Positions 34,195-44,591 of a stretch of DNA of 64,000 nt are shown in pieces; the first letter of the stretch is position 1, and each line of letters begins with the position of its first letter. The position numbers were made by a program, and so were the translations under genes. The DNA lies in the NCBI GenBank assembly GCA_902806565.1, contig CADCXA010000047.1:42826-106825 (forward strand). Reading direction: 5' to 3'. The stretch is from Hypoxylon rubiginosum. Lineage: Eukaryota; Ascomycota; Sordariomycetes; Xylariales; Hypoxylaceae. The notes below the pieces were generated by a model that saw nothing but the letters and a program-made list of their open reading frames with translations, was not told where the DNA came from and searched no databases.

Positions 34195-34527
34195 CAGCTT
34201 ATACATGTCTTGCTGCGACGGCCTGGCTATAAGCGTAATGCAAATTGGCCATTAATATAATTTCCAGGGAGTTAATCACAAAGTCAAGGGTCCTGCACAT
34301 AATGCGTCAAGAGTCTGAGAATGAAGCTGTACAATGTGACTAGTTTTGCTCTTTTTGAGGCGAAGGAATAGTATTGCCTGCCTGCCTGCGTATTTCATGG
34401 GTATACCCGATTCCTCTTTTTTTATGAATGAACAGTGATACGCCTAACCAGGTATGTAACTTATCACCACCCAAGATGGCATCCCCACCTAAGCTTCCAT
34501 TATTTTAGACGCAATCTCTCTCCCCCT
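34195..34527. other. Intergenic region between convergent histone-fold and U2A' genes
   Basis: A short 3' flanking region of two convergent genes, with a CCTGCCTGCCTGCG tract near 34378. Nothing else is supported. Confidence 0.5.
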
Positions 34528-35561
34528 TCATTCCTCCATATCGTCACCCAAATGCACCCCGGGCGGGATCCTGCCCTCCCTCAGCAGGGCCTCGAGCCGC
34601 GTGATCTCGTCCAGGCTCGTCGCCTTCCGGATCAGGTCCTGCAGCCGCTTCTTCTCCTTGTCGGTGAGCTTTATGCGGGACATGCGCGTCGGCAAGCCCA
34701 AAGCGCCGCCGCCTCCGCCGCCGCCGTTGGCGGAGGAGAGGAGGCTCGAGGACTCGAACGTCTTGGACTTGACCCCCATGATCTTGGACGCGAGGTCCGT
34801 CGGCTCCTCGGCCGTCCCGAACAGCTCGGCCGCCCGCTTCCGCTCCGCGTCCTTGACCTTGTCGAAGTCGAGGAAGCGGACCGACGGGCACCGCCATAGG
34901 ACCCAGTAGCGGTAGTACTGCGAATTTTTAAGAAAATAATTTTGTTATTAATGGCATTCCAATTTTTGGTTGTGAGAGTGGAGTTTGCAACTCACCTCTT
35001 TCTTCGTCACCGGATTATCTCGCAGTACTAGGTGCGTCAGTCTCGGGAAGGATCCTAGCGGGTCCAGGTCTGCCAGCTCGTTCAGGTTATTCGACTCCAG
35101 CTGCAGGGTGGTGAGGTTGGGAATCGAGGTGGCGAGGGTGGGCTGTATGGCGGCGATGCGGTTGCGCTGTAGCAGCAGGGACTGTATCCGCGGCGAAAGG
35201 GGGAAGTTCCCCAGCACCTGGATGTCGTTGTCGACGAAGTCTATAGCATCTTGAGGCTACGTATTTCTTCTTGTTAGCAATGGAGTACTACTTATACAAT
35301 GGCGCATATAAGAAGAAAAGGGTGCGGTATTGGCAAAAGACAAAGAGGAAGAAATAACTTACGCCTGCTACACCCAAGTTCTCGATGGTGGGAATACGAT
35401 GTCCTGTTCACAGCCGGCAAGGGCATCGCTATCAACTCTGCTCTAGATCAAAAAGTGTAGCATCTGTCCTTTTCTGACGTACCTCGAAGCTCGAGCTCGC
35501 GCTCCTTCAGCGCGTTCAGCCAGGAGGGGGAATTCTGGAGGAGCTCGGCCGTGAGCCTCAT
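34528..35561 (-). CDS. LEA1: U2 snRNP A' protein (leucine-rich repeat)
   Basis: This spliceosomal protein pairs with U2 B'' on stem-loop IV of U2 snRNA. Exons in order are 35561-35483, 35403-35363, 35256-34996 and 34917-34528, giving 256 residues with all phases matched. The start MRLTAELLQNSPSWLNAL is typical of U2A'. Leucine-rich repeats follow (IPTIENLGVAG, AIDFVDNDIQVL, IQSLLLQRNRI, LTTLQLESNNLNEL, LTHLVLRDNPVTKKEYYRYW), ending in the LRR cap RCPSVRFLDFDKVKDAER. A short Gly-rich linker and the conserved C-terminal helix DKEKKRLQDLIRKATSLDEI complete it. The length is near the family norm. Confidence 0.95.
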
Positions 35562-36673
35562 GATGGGCGGGCCGCTGCTGAATAGTTACCGTTACAGTAT
35601 TGCGTGGTTCTCCTTTGGTCTTTTCGGTCCGGGGATGGTTCGTGCTTGGATATCAGATCGTGGTGGTCAATTCGTCATTGTCGCGTGTAGTATTTCGTCT
35701 GGTGGAGCAAGGCTGAAAATTGTAAACGACCAAACAATTTTTTTTCGAGACCTTCTACCTAGCACAAGCCAAGCTCAGCTGGGTGGAGTGGTGTGGGGAA
35801 ATATCCTCTAAAGAGGTAAATATTCATTTAAGCAATATTCGATAATCCGGACTATCTCTCCCCCTTTTCAGACCAACCTCATCTCCACCCACTTCAAGTC
35901 ACTATCTCTTTTGCCATATTTACCTAACCAAGGGGAGTGAAAATGCAGGTTTATGGAATAAATATCCAATGAGACTTTTCTTCTATATATAGTAAGTCGC
36001 CAAAGGTAATTGTCAATGCCTCTTCAGTTACAATAACAGAAGCCATCCGTCGAGGACCAGAACGAAAGGATCCACATGATGTGGAACAAATATAGTAATT
36101 TATACCTCTAACAGGTTTCTGATAGGTTAGGTATGCACCATTCGTGTAAATCTATGGCCTTACGTACATTATACTGATCAAAATTTGCGGTCACCGAAAG
36201 CACCCATACGCACGCGATACTGTACCACGGTCCCTCACCTATTCCGTAGTTCCATTGTGAAACCCCCGAGTCTATGGAACCGTCTTAGCCAAAATTCGAT
36301 ATTCGTCCGAGGCGCCAATGGTAATTCGAGGCCGATGCAACACTACTGCATACACAAGACTCCAGAAAGTCTACGCTATGCTCTATCCATACACAAAGAA
36401 GAGCAGGGGCTGGCCAAGTCCCGTCCCAGCTAATCAAAAGTCCATGATAGGTCATAGAGAGTCTTAAATCCTGGTCCTGCCCTAGATGTCGCGCTGTCGC
36501 ATTCGTCCCGATGGATATATATCTCGCATGTGATAGGTGGCCCTATACGATGAGGCAACATACTATGTAAAATCTTGTACGTAAGGCACCTACTATATAA
36601 ATGGACATTTAGAAACTCACCATCCCAGTGTCTGGCCCTTTATACATTCTACATAGTCTTCCTCTCACTCGCC
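35562..36673. other. Intergenic region upstream of the intact P450 gene
   Basis: About 1.1 kb holding the promoters of the divergent U2A' and P450 genes. No other gene, RNA or repeat was recognised on either strand. Confidence 0.45.
36594..36601 (+). promoter_or_regulatory. Candidate TATA box of the P450 gene
   Basis: TATATAAA lies 73 nt upstream of the P450 start codon, a plausible core promoter position. Confidence 0.45.
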
Positions 36674-38660
36674 ATGGATATTTTATCGCTCATCGTATGT
36701 GCCGGGATAGGTCTCGCCATCGTCTACATCACCAGCAGACTCTTGGCCTCATCAAAGAATGCCGGTCGTCCCCCGCTACCACCAGGTCCCAAGGGCTTAC
36801 CGCTGGTAGGTAACTTGAATGATTTGCCCGCGCCGGGTGTGTTTGAGGCCAAACACTGGTTACAGCACAAGGAGCTTTACGGTTCGTCTCACGCTCCATT
36901 GCTTGATGACCCGACGGGCTCCCAGCTGATATATGACGTACCTTGCCGTCAATAGGACCGATAAGCTCTTTAACGGTCATGGGCCAAACCATAGTGGTTC
37001 TTAACGACGCGAACCTAGCTCGTGAACTACTAGAGAAGCGGTCGGTGATATATTCATCAAGGCCCACGCAGGTTTTTGCCGGTCAAATGTAAGTTTCGAG
37101 ACTGATATCCGAGCAAGCGACATCTATTTGTACAATCTTGAAATGAACGTGGCTAATGGTGTGCCGTAGTGTAGGCTGGGAAAATGCAATTGCGCCGTGC
37201 GTGTATGGCGATCGGTTCCGAACGCATCGCAAAAATGTAAGCCGCATCATCGGCTCTAAGGCTTCGGCTTCACAGTTCGATAAACTGCAGGAAGCCGAAG
37301 TCGGGCACTTTCTCCTACACCTTCTAAATAACCCAGAAAGGTTATTTGGTCACATTAAAAAGTTGGTGTCTCATCCCCCTAGCATCTTTAAGTGTCTATA
37401 TGCGCTAACTAGTTCATCTGTCAAGGGAAGCTGGCGCGGTTATATCGAAAATCGCCTATGGCTATACAGCAGAGTCGCATGGGGATGACCCTTTTATTGA
37501 CATGGCAGGTAGCGCCATGGACCATTTCTCTCAAGCATCGACTCCCGGAGCCTTTATGGTTGACATATTTCCCATTTGTAAGTGACCAGACGAATCAATA
37601 GACTGTCATACATCCCAAGCTAATACGTAATGGTAGTGAAACAACTTCCTGAGTGGTTCCCTGGAGCTGGGTTCAAGAAAGCCGGTCGTCAATGGGCAGC
37701 CGAGCTCACCGAACTAACAGAAAAACCTCGTGCTTTTGTCAAGCAACAGATGGCTCAAGGCAAAAACCAAGAATCATTCCTAGCGCAGCTGATGGAAGCC
37801 GGAGACGCGGACGCAGAACAGCAGCACACAAACAAGTTTTCAGCCATGTCTTTGTATACTGGAGGAGCGGACACGGTTAGTCTCCGACTTTTTCATATTC
37901 GTCTTAGACGACTCTAATTTTATCCCTTTCAGACCGTTTCCTCGATGATGTGCTTCTTCTTGGCCATGACGGTCTATCCAGAGGCACAGCACCGGGCTCA
38001 GCAAGAAATTGATTCGGTTGTGGGTCGAGATCGGCTACCTACCGTCGCTGACCGCGATAATCTGCCGTACATCGAAGCTGTAGTGAAGGAAGTTCTCCGC
38101 TGGCATCCCGTAGTGCCTATGGGTCTCCCACATATGAATACCAAAGAGGACGTTTGCGAGGGGTATTTCATCCCGGAGGGCTCTATGCTGCTTCCGAACG
38201 TTTGGTGAGTACCGCCTTCACAATCTCTGATACAACTGTTCTCTAACCACACGCTAGGCATTTCACACATGACCCCGAGGTCTACCACGACCCCCTGGTT
38301 TTTAAACCGGAACGCTTTCTAGCACGGGGCGGACACAAACCTGAGCCGGACCCACGTCAGTTTGTCTTCGGCTTCGGACGCCGGATCTGCCCCGGAAGAT
38401 TGCTAGCCGACAACTCGTTGTACCTTAATATCGTACAATCCCTGGCCGTGTTCAATATCAGCAAGTACGTGGAGAATGGGCGTGAAATTGAGCCTATTAT
38501 CCATCTCGAGCCGGGCATAATAAGCCATCCCGTACCATACAAGAATCTCATCAAGCCAAGGTCCCCTCACCACGAGAAGCTGATACGATCAATCGAAGAT
38601 ATTTTCCCTTGGGAAGAAAGCGATTCCAAGGCTCTGCAGAGTATCAGCGTCCAAATCTAG
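36674..38660 (+). CDS. Cytochrome P450 monooxygenase
   Basis: This is an ER-anchored heme-thiolate monooxygenase, in the broad group often annotated as O-methylsterigmatocystin oxidoreductase-like. Exons: 36674-36881, 36956-37088, 37170-37361, 37426-37577, 37637-37875, 37933-38204 and 38258-38660, giving 532 residues with all phases matched. An N-terminal membrane anchor (LIVCAGIGLAIVYITSRLL) is followed by the proline hinge PPLPPGPKGLPLVGNL. The I helix reads YTGGADTTVSSMM, the K helix EVLRWHPVVPMGLPH (ExxR), and the heme loop FGFGRRICPGRLLA is complete with its Cys. The third intron uses a weak GTTGGT donor, but it is required to keep KEAGAVISKIAYGYTAE in frame. No lesion is seen. The substrate is unknown; neighbours are an SDR and an esterase. 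Confidence 0.93.
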
Positions 38661-39013
38661 TTACTTTACAGAAATCTACATCACATATGTCATATGAGAG
38701 GTGGCGACTATTTTACCGTGCATATCATTAAAGCCAACGCTAGTGTATACAGCGTTGACTCGGTTAATATCTTTATAGTATGGCAATGGGATAGCTGGAG
38801 TTAATAACAATGGGTTGATAATCAACTCGATTCGAACGAAATCAGGGGCTGATGATTTCGCCCTTAAAACCAGCATCAGTATACAACGCCAAACATGTGC
38901 TCTAGGGGCTACAAGCTAGCAGCCAGAGACGCTTCAATAAAAAAGATTAATAAAAAATGAAACACAAAGCATTGCGACTTTCGATTTGCTCGTTCGTCCT
39001 CCCCGACTTATAC
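38661..39013. other. Intergenic region between convergent P450 and SDR genes
   Basis: A 3' flanking region of two convergent genes with imperfect inverted GTATACAGCGTT/AACGC pieces near 38740-38895. No gene is supported. Confidence 0.45.
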
Positions 39014-40015
39014 CTAGCAACGTTTGACCATGTCCAAGCCCCGTTCACCGTTCACCAACTTATCCACATACCACGTAGGGAACGCCCAAGTCGAGAACCG
39101 GGTGATCGAAGCGAGCGCCCCATGCCAGACCGGACCCCTGGCTCCGCCGAGGATATCCCCGACCAGCTTGTCGGCGAGCACTTGCACCTTCACGGCCTTG
39201 CCCCGGTGCTCCATCCGCTCTCTGTGCGCCGCGTCCTGCACGCCATCGTAGTACGACGTCTTGGGCAGCCGCATCCGGCCCCCGGGCTTGCCGAACATGG
39301 GCGTGTCGGCGGACCCGCACATGACCGTCACGACGCGCACGCCCAGGGGCTCCAGCTCTAGTTTTAGGATCTCCGACATGCGCGCCGCGGCCGCCTTAGA
39401 GCTGTTAAAGATGCCTGCCCACTAGGTTAGTCTTTTTTTAATATTTTAATTTATTTTCTTTTTAAATATATATGCCACATGCCAAACTACGAAGTCGAAA
39501 GACGAAACCTTTTGTTTTGGCCCGGCTGAGAAACTTACCCGCCCACGCCATGGACAGGACCGCGTCGATGGAGCTCTGGTTGACGACGACCCCCCCCCCC
39601 CCCCCCCCCCCCCCCCGGCCTCGACGAGCAGCGGCGCGAACGCCTGGACCACGGCGAGGACGCCCCAGACGTTGACGTCGTGCAGCCTCTTCGCCTCGGC
39701 GACGTCGACGTCGAGCAGCGGGCTGACGAACTCGACGCCGGCGTTGTTGACCAGGACGTCGAGCCGGCCGCCCGTGCGCTCCGCGACCGCGTCCCGGCAC
39801 CGCGCGATGACGTCCGGATCGGTGACGTCCAGCGCGAGGACCTCCACGTCGTCGCCGCCCAGCTCCTCCGCGAGGTCCGCGGCCTTGGAGGGGTCGCGCG
39901 CCGTGGCGAAGACGTGGAAGCCGCCGCGCTCGTGGAAGTTCTTGGCTAGCGCCCAGCCGACGCCGCCGGTGCTGCAGCCCGTGATCAGGACCGTCTTTTT
40001 CTGTATAGCTGCCAT
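39014..40015 (-). pseudogene. Short-chain dehydrogenase/reductase, frame broken by a poly-C tract
   Basis: This is a classical SDR similar to fungal acyl-DHAP-reductase-like enzymes. Exons 40015-39539 and 39414-39014 are joined by a well-formed intron. The nucleotide-binding TGCSTGGVGWALA, the LALDVTD region and NNAGVE are present. After LLVEA the gene runs into 27 consecutive G on the coding strand (about nine Gly). The following VVVNQSSIDAVLSMAWAG lies in another frame; the two-exon total is 878 nt and one more base would restore a 292-residue protein. The catalytic position normally reading Y-N-x-S-K is IFNSSKAA here, so the active-site Tyr is Phe while the Lys is kept. The gene may be genuinely decayed, or only appear so through a miscounted homopolymer. 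Confidence 0.85.
39590..39616. repeat. 27-bp homopolymer C run inside the SDR gene
   Basis: Twenty-seven consecutive C on the plus strand, coding poly-Gly on the minus strand. Such a run is prone to replication slippage and to assembly miscounting. Confidence 0.97.
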
Positions 40016-40668
40016 GGTGTCGTTATTGGGGGAGAATAGCGGTGCATGATTACCTACCTAGGTAGGTAAATAGATGCGAAGTTAACTTGTTAATATGTTC
40101 AGCTGCATAGGATGTTACGAATTGTGCATATGCCGTCTAGCTCGATCATCTCTAGCAATGCCGGCGCAATTACCTAGTGGATGATTACGTGATAACCAAG
40201 GTGCCTTGGTACTCAAGTATCCAATGGGCTCGAATTGGCGGGGCGGTCCCTTTCAGCTGATGCTAATCATGGATGCGACACGGGGCTCGGACGACGTCGT
40301 CTAGCTGCCTGGGAGAGCTTATGTTTTAACAAAAAACTTGCCTATGTACGGGCCAACGTCACCCCGTCGGCCGGCCTCGTAAGCGGCGCAGCAAGGAGGG
40401 TTCTACATAGTAAATGCCTAAAGCCCGGACGTTCGGACACGGCGAGACTACAACTACGAAGTTTTACGAGCATACCAATGATCAGCCTCAACACCAGCCT
40501 GTGTAACGCGTGCTGCTGACGATAACCCTCGTCACCTCGGTGTGCTCGCTATGGCGATGAAAATGGCTTGTCGAAACGGAAACCGTATATATCCAATGTT
40601 GCCTAGTCCGACTTGACGATGAGAGAAAGAGATATTGGATTATTGCGCGCTCGATTTTCTCTTGATAC
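40016..40668. other. Divergent promoter region between SDR and esterase genes
   Basis: About 650 bp separate the two divergent starts. TATATAT at 40586-40592 lies 77-83 nt before the esterase ATG. No gene is seen. Confidence 0.45.
40055..40064. repeat. 10-bp palindrome TACCTAGGTA (copy 5)
   Basis: A perfect copy about 40 bp upstream of the SDR start codon, within the longer palindrome TACCTACCTAGGTAGGTA. Confidence 0.9.
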
Positions 40669-42327
40669 ATGATGCATCTGTCCAAGAGCTTCTTTCCCGT
40701 ACTCGCCCTGGCGCACCAGGCAAGATGTGCTTCTACAGGCGCACGACCAGCTTGCTCCCTGGACAACCTCTCCCGTCAGCTATCTTTGATTGACAGCTCA
40801 CTTGCGCACAATGCCACGATCCTCTCAGCTGTTCCCGTTCAGCTCAATGGCAGTTATGGCGATTCTACTGTTCTCTTTGGCATTCCGCCACTCGTGTCGA
40901 CTGGCCTGCCAGCTCTCTGCGCCGTGGAAGTTAACGTCACTTCGTCGGAGTCTTCCTCTTACATGTTTTCTCTCTTTCTACCCTCCGACTGGAACTCACG
41001 GTTCCTGACTGTGGGCGGAGGCGGAACTGGCGGATATATCAACTACCTGGACATGGGCGTTGGATCCCATTACGGGTTCGCTACGATGTCGACGGATAAC
41101 GGCCACAAGGGGTCCCCTTACGACATCTCGTGGGCATACAAGAGCCCAGAGAAGGAGATCGACTGGGGCTACCGTGCCATCCATGGATCGGTGGAACTTT
41201 CAAAGGGATTGATCAAAGGCTACTATGGCAACGACATCGCATATTCTTACTATTCGGGTTACTCGACTGGCGGTCGTCAGGGTTTAAAAGAAGCGCAAAT
41301 TTCCGCCGACAGCTTTGATGGCATGCTCATCGGGGCGGCAGCGTGGTGGACAAGCCACCAAGTGAGTTGGATCACCAAAATCAGCAAAGATTATTATCCA
41401 ATTGGCGACCCGAAAAGCATTCCCTCAGAACTGTTCACATCGATAGTATACCCAACCGTGGTCGAGCAATGTGATAAGGTAGATGGCGTCGAGGATGGCA
41501 TCGTCAGCGCCCCTGAGAAGTGCCATCCGGACTTCGGAGTACTGTCCTGCGACAATCCCGGCGCGAATTCATCTGCGTGCCTTACGGATATACAACTCGA
41601 GACTCTAGGAAAGATCTACGCCGACTACTATGTCGGGTCCGAGTTCGTGCATCCGGGCCTAGAGCTCTCATCCGAGACGGGATGGTCGCAAAACATGTTC
41701 GGCGAGGTACCCCTTTCATTCGGCCTCGACTTCATGAGATACGTAGTCTTCGAAGATCTAGATTGGCCTCTTGATGCGTATAACGACAGCGTCTACGAGT
41801 ACACCAAGAACCTCGATATCATGGGTGCCATGGACGCAAGCGACTTCGACATGTCTCCTTACCGAGACCAAGGCGGCAAAATCATGATGTACCACGGCCT
41901 GTCCGACCCCTTAATCGTTACACGCGGGTCCTCCTACTTCTACGAGCAAGTTGAGCTGGCAACCGGCGCATCGCATCCCATCACCGACTGGTTCCGTCTC
42001 TTCTTTATCCCGGGCATGCAGCACTGCCTGGGCACCGCATCCGACGCTCCGTGGCACATCAACGGCGCCGGTCAGAACTGGGTCATCGGCTCCGATGCGT
42101 ACTCGGTGCCCGGGTTCCACGACCCGAAGCACGACGCCTTGCTCGCGCTGATGGAATGGGTCGAAGGCGGAAAGGCGGTTGACCAGATCATCGCGACGAC
42201 TTGGCACAACTCGACCGTGCCGAGTTCCGGCGTGTGGAAGCAGCGCCCGATTTGTCCGTACCCGAAGAACGCGGTGTACGATGGCGTCGGTGATGTGAAT
42301 GCAGCAGGCAATTGGAATTGCGAGTGA
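40669..42327 (+). CDS. Tannase/feruloyl esterase family protein
   Basis: This is a secreted serine esterase that cleaves gallate or hydroxycinnamate esters from plant polyphenols and cell walls. It is a single uninterrupted frame of 552 residues; a second ATG follows directly at 40672. The N-terminus is short and moderately hydrophobic (MHLSKSFFPVLALAHQARCA), consistent with a signal peptide. The family's catalytic parts are visible: nucleophile Ser in GYSTGGRQGLKEAQ, Asp in YHGLSDPLI, His in PGMQHCLGT, the conserved Cys pair near Ser and His (ACSLDNLS and the QHC motif), and the calcium-loop-like CDKVDGVEDGIVSAPEKC. The C-terminal ICPYPKNAVYDGVGDVN is typical. Several Asn-x-Ser/Thr sites fit secretion. 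It lacks introns, unlike its neighbours. Confidence 0.93.
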   Translation: MMHLSKSFFPVLALAHQARCASTGARPACSLDNLSRQLSLIDSSLAHNATILSAVPVQLNGSYGDSTVLFGIPPLVSTGLPALCAVEVNVTSSESSSYMFSLFLPSDWNSRFLTVGGGGTGGYINYLDMGVGSHYGFATMSTDNGHKGSPYDISWAYKSPEKEIDWGYRAIHGSVELSKGLIKGYYGNDIAYSYYSGYSTGGRQGLKEAQISADSFDGMLIGAAAWWTSHQVSWITKISKDYYPIGDPKSIPSELFTSIVYPTVVEQCDKVDGVEDGIVSAPEKCHPDFGVLSCDNPGANSSACLTDIQLETLGKIYADYYVGSEFVHPGLELSSETGWSQNMFGEVPLSFGLDFMRYVVFEDLDWPLDAYNDSVYEYTKNLDIMGAMDASDFDMSPYRDQGGKIMMYHGLSDPLIVTRGSSYFYEQVELATGASHPITDWFRLFFIPGMQHCLGTASDAPWHINGAGQNWVIGSDAYSVPGFHDPKHDALLALMEWVEGGKAVDQIIATTWHNSTVPSSGVWKQRPICPYPKNAVYDGVGDVNAAGNWNCE

Positions 42328-42828
42328 TCCGGATTCTGTTTGACCCTGACGATAAAATAACTCTTGTAAATAAGGCACGGGCTGGTTTTATAGATTCACT
42401 GGCGTATTGGGCCACGAAAATGAGTGTTCACGGGCGACATCGCTACTCTTTCGCCTTGCTAGATCTTGTGTACCTTTGGATGTGCCTAGATATCCGCCCC
42501 GAATTACGGAGCTCACGCCAGCACTGAAGATTATGGACTCATGAACCTAACCTCGTATCTGAAGGCCCTTCATGGGGTAACTCGACTACATATTCGACCT
42601 CTATTTAGCGCCAGTGATAACTACCTCTCCCTTCTAAGGTAGAATAGTTAAACGACAGTACAGTAGAACTGTAGTACTCCTTTCCTCACGGCGACTATCA
42701 AAATATTCTCTCCAGGCTTACGGCTTATTTCCTTGTATATACAACCATCCCAACCGGGCGAATGGAACTATTGCGGTACACAACATTCTCTTTGTAACGA
42801 ACAGCCCCCCCTTGATCTTGAGTTACCC
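42328..42828. other. Intergenic region between esterase and PARP-like fragment
   Basis: A 3' flanking region with nothing supportable. Confidence 0.45.
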
Positions 42829-43494
42829 CTAAGACCTCGAGGCGTTAGCGTCCCATACCATCAGATATACATGAGACTTGGTGCATACAGAATCATGGAA
42901 TAGCCCAGCATCCCTTCTGGAGTGTTCCGCAACATGCAACCTATTGATTCTGCCGGTCAAGACGGCACATATTATGATGACGTGCTTGTGTGACCTGATG
43001 TATTCGCTCCAGGCGTAGTTGTCGGCCTCTATTAGTAGTCTATCATTAGTGAAGGGATGTCAAAAGACTTGTCACTAATTACTTACTCGAAGAGACAGGT
43101 GTGGAATAGATTCCACGTCCGAACATGCGCCCAGCTAACACAGATAAGTACCTACCTAGGCACCTAGGCAAATAGGTAATCCACCAAAGGGCCCATCCAA
43201 CTTACAGGCGCTACGAGCTATGTCAAATGAATTCAAAAGGATACAGCAGAGACGACAGTCGCCGTTGCCAGAGAGCCTCATATCTGAGCCCACGTCTCCG
43301 ATGTAACAGGCCCGACCTGTTCCATGGAAGAGAATTTTAAAACCTGTATCCTGCTCGGCGTCTCTGATCAAGGAGTTTAGCTAATGGTCTAAGTCTGCAG
43401 GTGAGAGATGCATAATTTACCTGAACAACGACTTGTTGATGCAATATATCGCCTTGATGGGATAGATGTGAGGCAGCGAGGTTGGCGATAAATT
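42829..43494 (-). pseudogene. Partial fungal PARP-like ADP-ribosyltransferase domain
   Basis: Four small exons on the minus strand assemble a domain resembling the fungal PARP-like catalytic family. They are about 43494-43421 (HIYPIKAIYCINKSLFR), 43363-43206 (DTGFKILFHGTGRACYIGD, then CRLCCILLNSFDIARS), 43134-43087 (GRMFGRGIYSTPVSS) and 43028-42829 (KADNYAWSEYIRSHKHVIII ... HDSV ... YLMVWDANA). The remembered pattern is H-G-T-x-R-x-C, C-x-L-C-x-I-I, S-F-D, F-G-x-G-I-Y, S-S-K-x-D-Y. All three junctions have good donors (GTAAAT, GTAAGT, GTAAGT) and in-phase acceptors, and no stop falls inside about 160 codons. No ATG is found before the first exon, an in-frame TGA lies at 43495-43497, and only 60 bp separate it from the reductase upstream, so the N-terminus is missing or the gene is truncated. 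Confidence 0.65.
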
Positions 43495-43503
43495 TCACTT
43501 AGG

Positions 43504-43513
43504 TACCTAGGTA
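43504..43513. repeat. 10-bp palindrome TACCTAGGTA (copy 6)
   Basis: A perfect copy just downstream of the reductase stop codon and just before the PARP-like fragment; a near-copy ending GGCA lies at 43153. Confidence 0.9.
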
Positions 43514-43558
43514 GGTAGCAACCGAGAAAATAAAATCAATTTTAGCCTAACACCGTAG

Positions 43559-44591
43559 CTAGTAGACGAGGATTGGTGCAGCATCATCTGCCACATCCCC
43601 CCAAAGATCGTTTATGCCTTCGACGAGAGCCGGTGGAAGCGGCCCTCCATGAATTGCGGCATCATAAGCGTCCAGCTGATGCTGGCTGCGGGGTCCCACA
43701 ATAACGCAATCGCCTTGTTCCCCGTCCAAGATGGAGTGGTTTAACACCCACCGCATGCTGGCGTCGACCATATCAAACCCATGAGGTTTACAAAGAGCCT
43801 CCATCTTGCGGATCGCATTGTGAAAAACGGGCTTGTCATACCAGTGTCTCCCCGCCATTCCCATGATGTTGTCTTTAGAAACTTCGAAGCGAGTTCCTCG
43901 AAGTGCGTCGGGGTTGTTGTTTGATAGGGTAACCTTTCCTGACAACATGCCCCCGGCTAAGGGGGAGTATGCTACGAAAGATATGCCGTGTTTACGAAGA
44001 AGTGGGAACAGCGTCGTCTCGTAGGTGCGACATAAGAGGTTGTACTGGCCCTGGAAGAAACTGGGCTTCGCGTAACCCATTTCCTCACAGATGTTGAGGT
44101 ATTCTTCGAAAGACTCGGGCGAAAAGTTGCAGATGCCTAACTTGGCGCATTTGCCATCTCGATATACAGCGTCGAAAGCGGCGGCTTGCTCCTTGAGGGG
44201 AGTAACGTGATCTGGACCGTGGGCGTAGAAGATGTTGACCTGACCAAGTCGGTAGGGCTTCTTGGGATTGTAGGAATAGCAGGAATGGCGTACGTACCTT
44301 TTCGGTTTTGAGGCGCACCAAGCTTTCAGCTATGGACTTCCGGACCGCTTCAACTGTGAGTGTGTTGTTACCCCCGTCGAACCACATCGCCTTGGTATCG
44401 ACAAGAATGCCCTCATGTCCGATCTCGCCGATGAAGGTCTCTGCGACCCCTGGATTGGTAAACGGGTAGAGAGCACCTGAGTCAATCTGTCGGCAATCCA
44501 ACTTATCCAGCTGTGCTATCTGGTCGCGAACCTGATCTATCCCATAATTGTGACCCCAGGTACCAGTGCCGACCAGGATCTTAGGGGCCAT
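43559..44591 (-). CDS. Aldo/keto reductase, AKR7/aflatoxin-aldehyde-reductase-like
   Basis: This is an NADPH-dependent carbonyl reductase acting on aldehydes and ketones. Exons 44591-44298 and 44239-43559 give 324 residues starting MAPKILVGTGTWG; an in-frame ATG four codons earlier is possible. The catalytic tetrad can be placed: Asp in CRQIDSGALYP, Tyr in the same motif, Lys in ILVDTKAMWF, and His in VNIFYAHGPD. The barrel segments KLGICNFSPESFEEYL, GYAKPSFFQGQYNLLCR and LFPLLRKHGISFVAYSPLAG follow the AKR7 pattern. The nucleotide-binding end reads DCVIVGPRSQHQLDAYDAA. It is the last gene before the AT-rich block and looks intact. Confidence 0.92.

Noticed and set aside
33415..34206. 263-codon minus-strand open frame opposite the histone-fold gene
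   Set aside because: It overlaps the well-supported plus-strand exon, and its composition is the antisense of a Gly/Ser-rich coding region and the downstream repeat.
36185..36433. 82-codon plus-strand frame upstream of the P450
   Set aside because: No family resemblance, no splice continuity with the P450, and unremarkable codon use.
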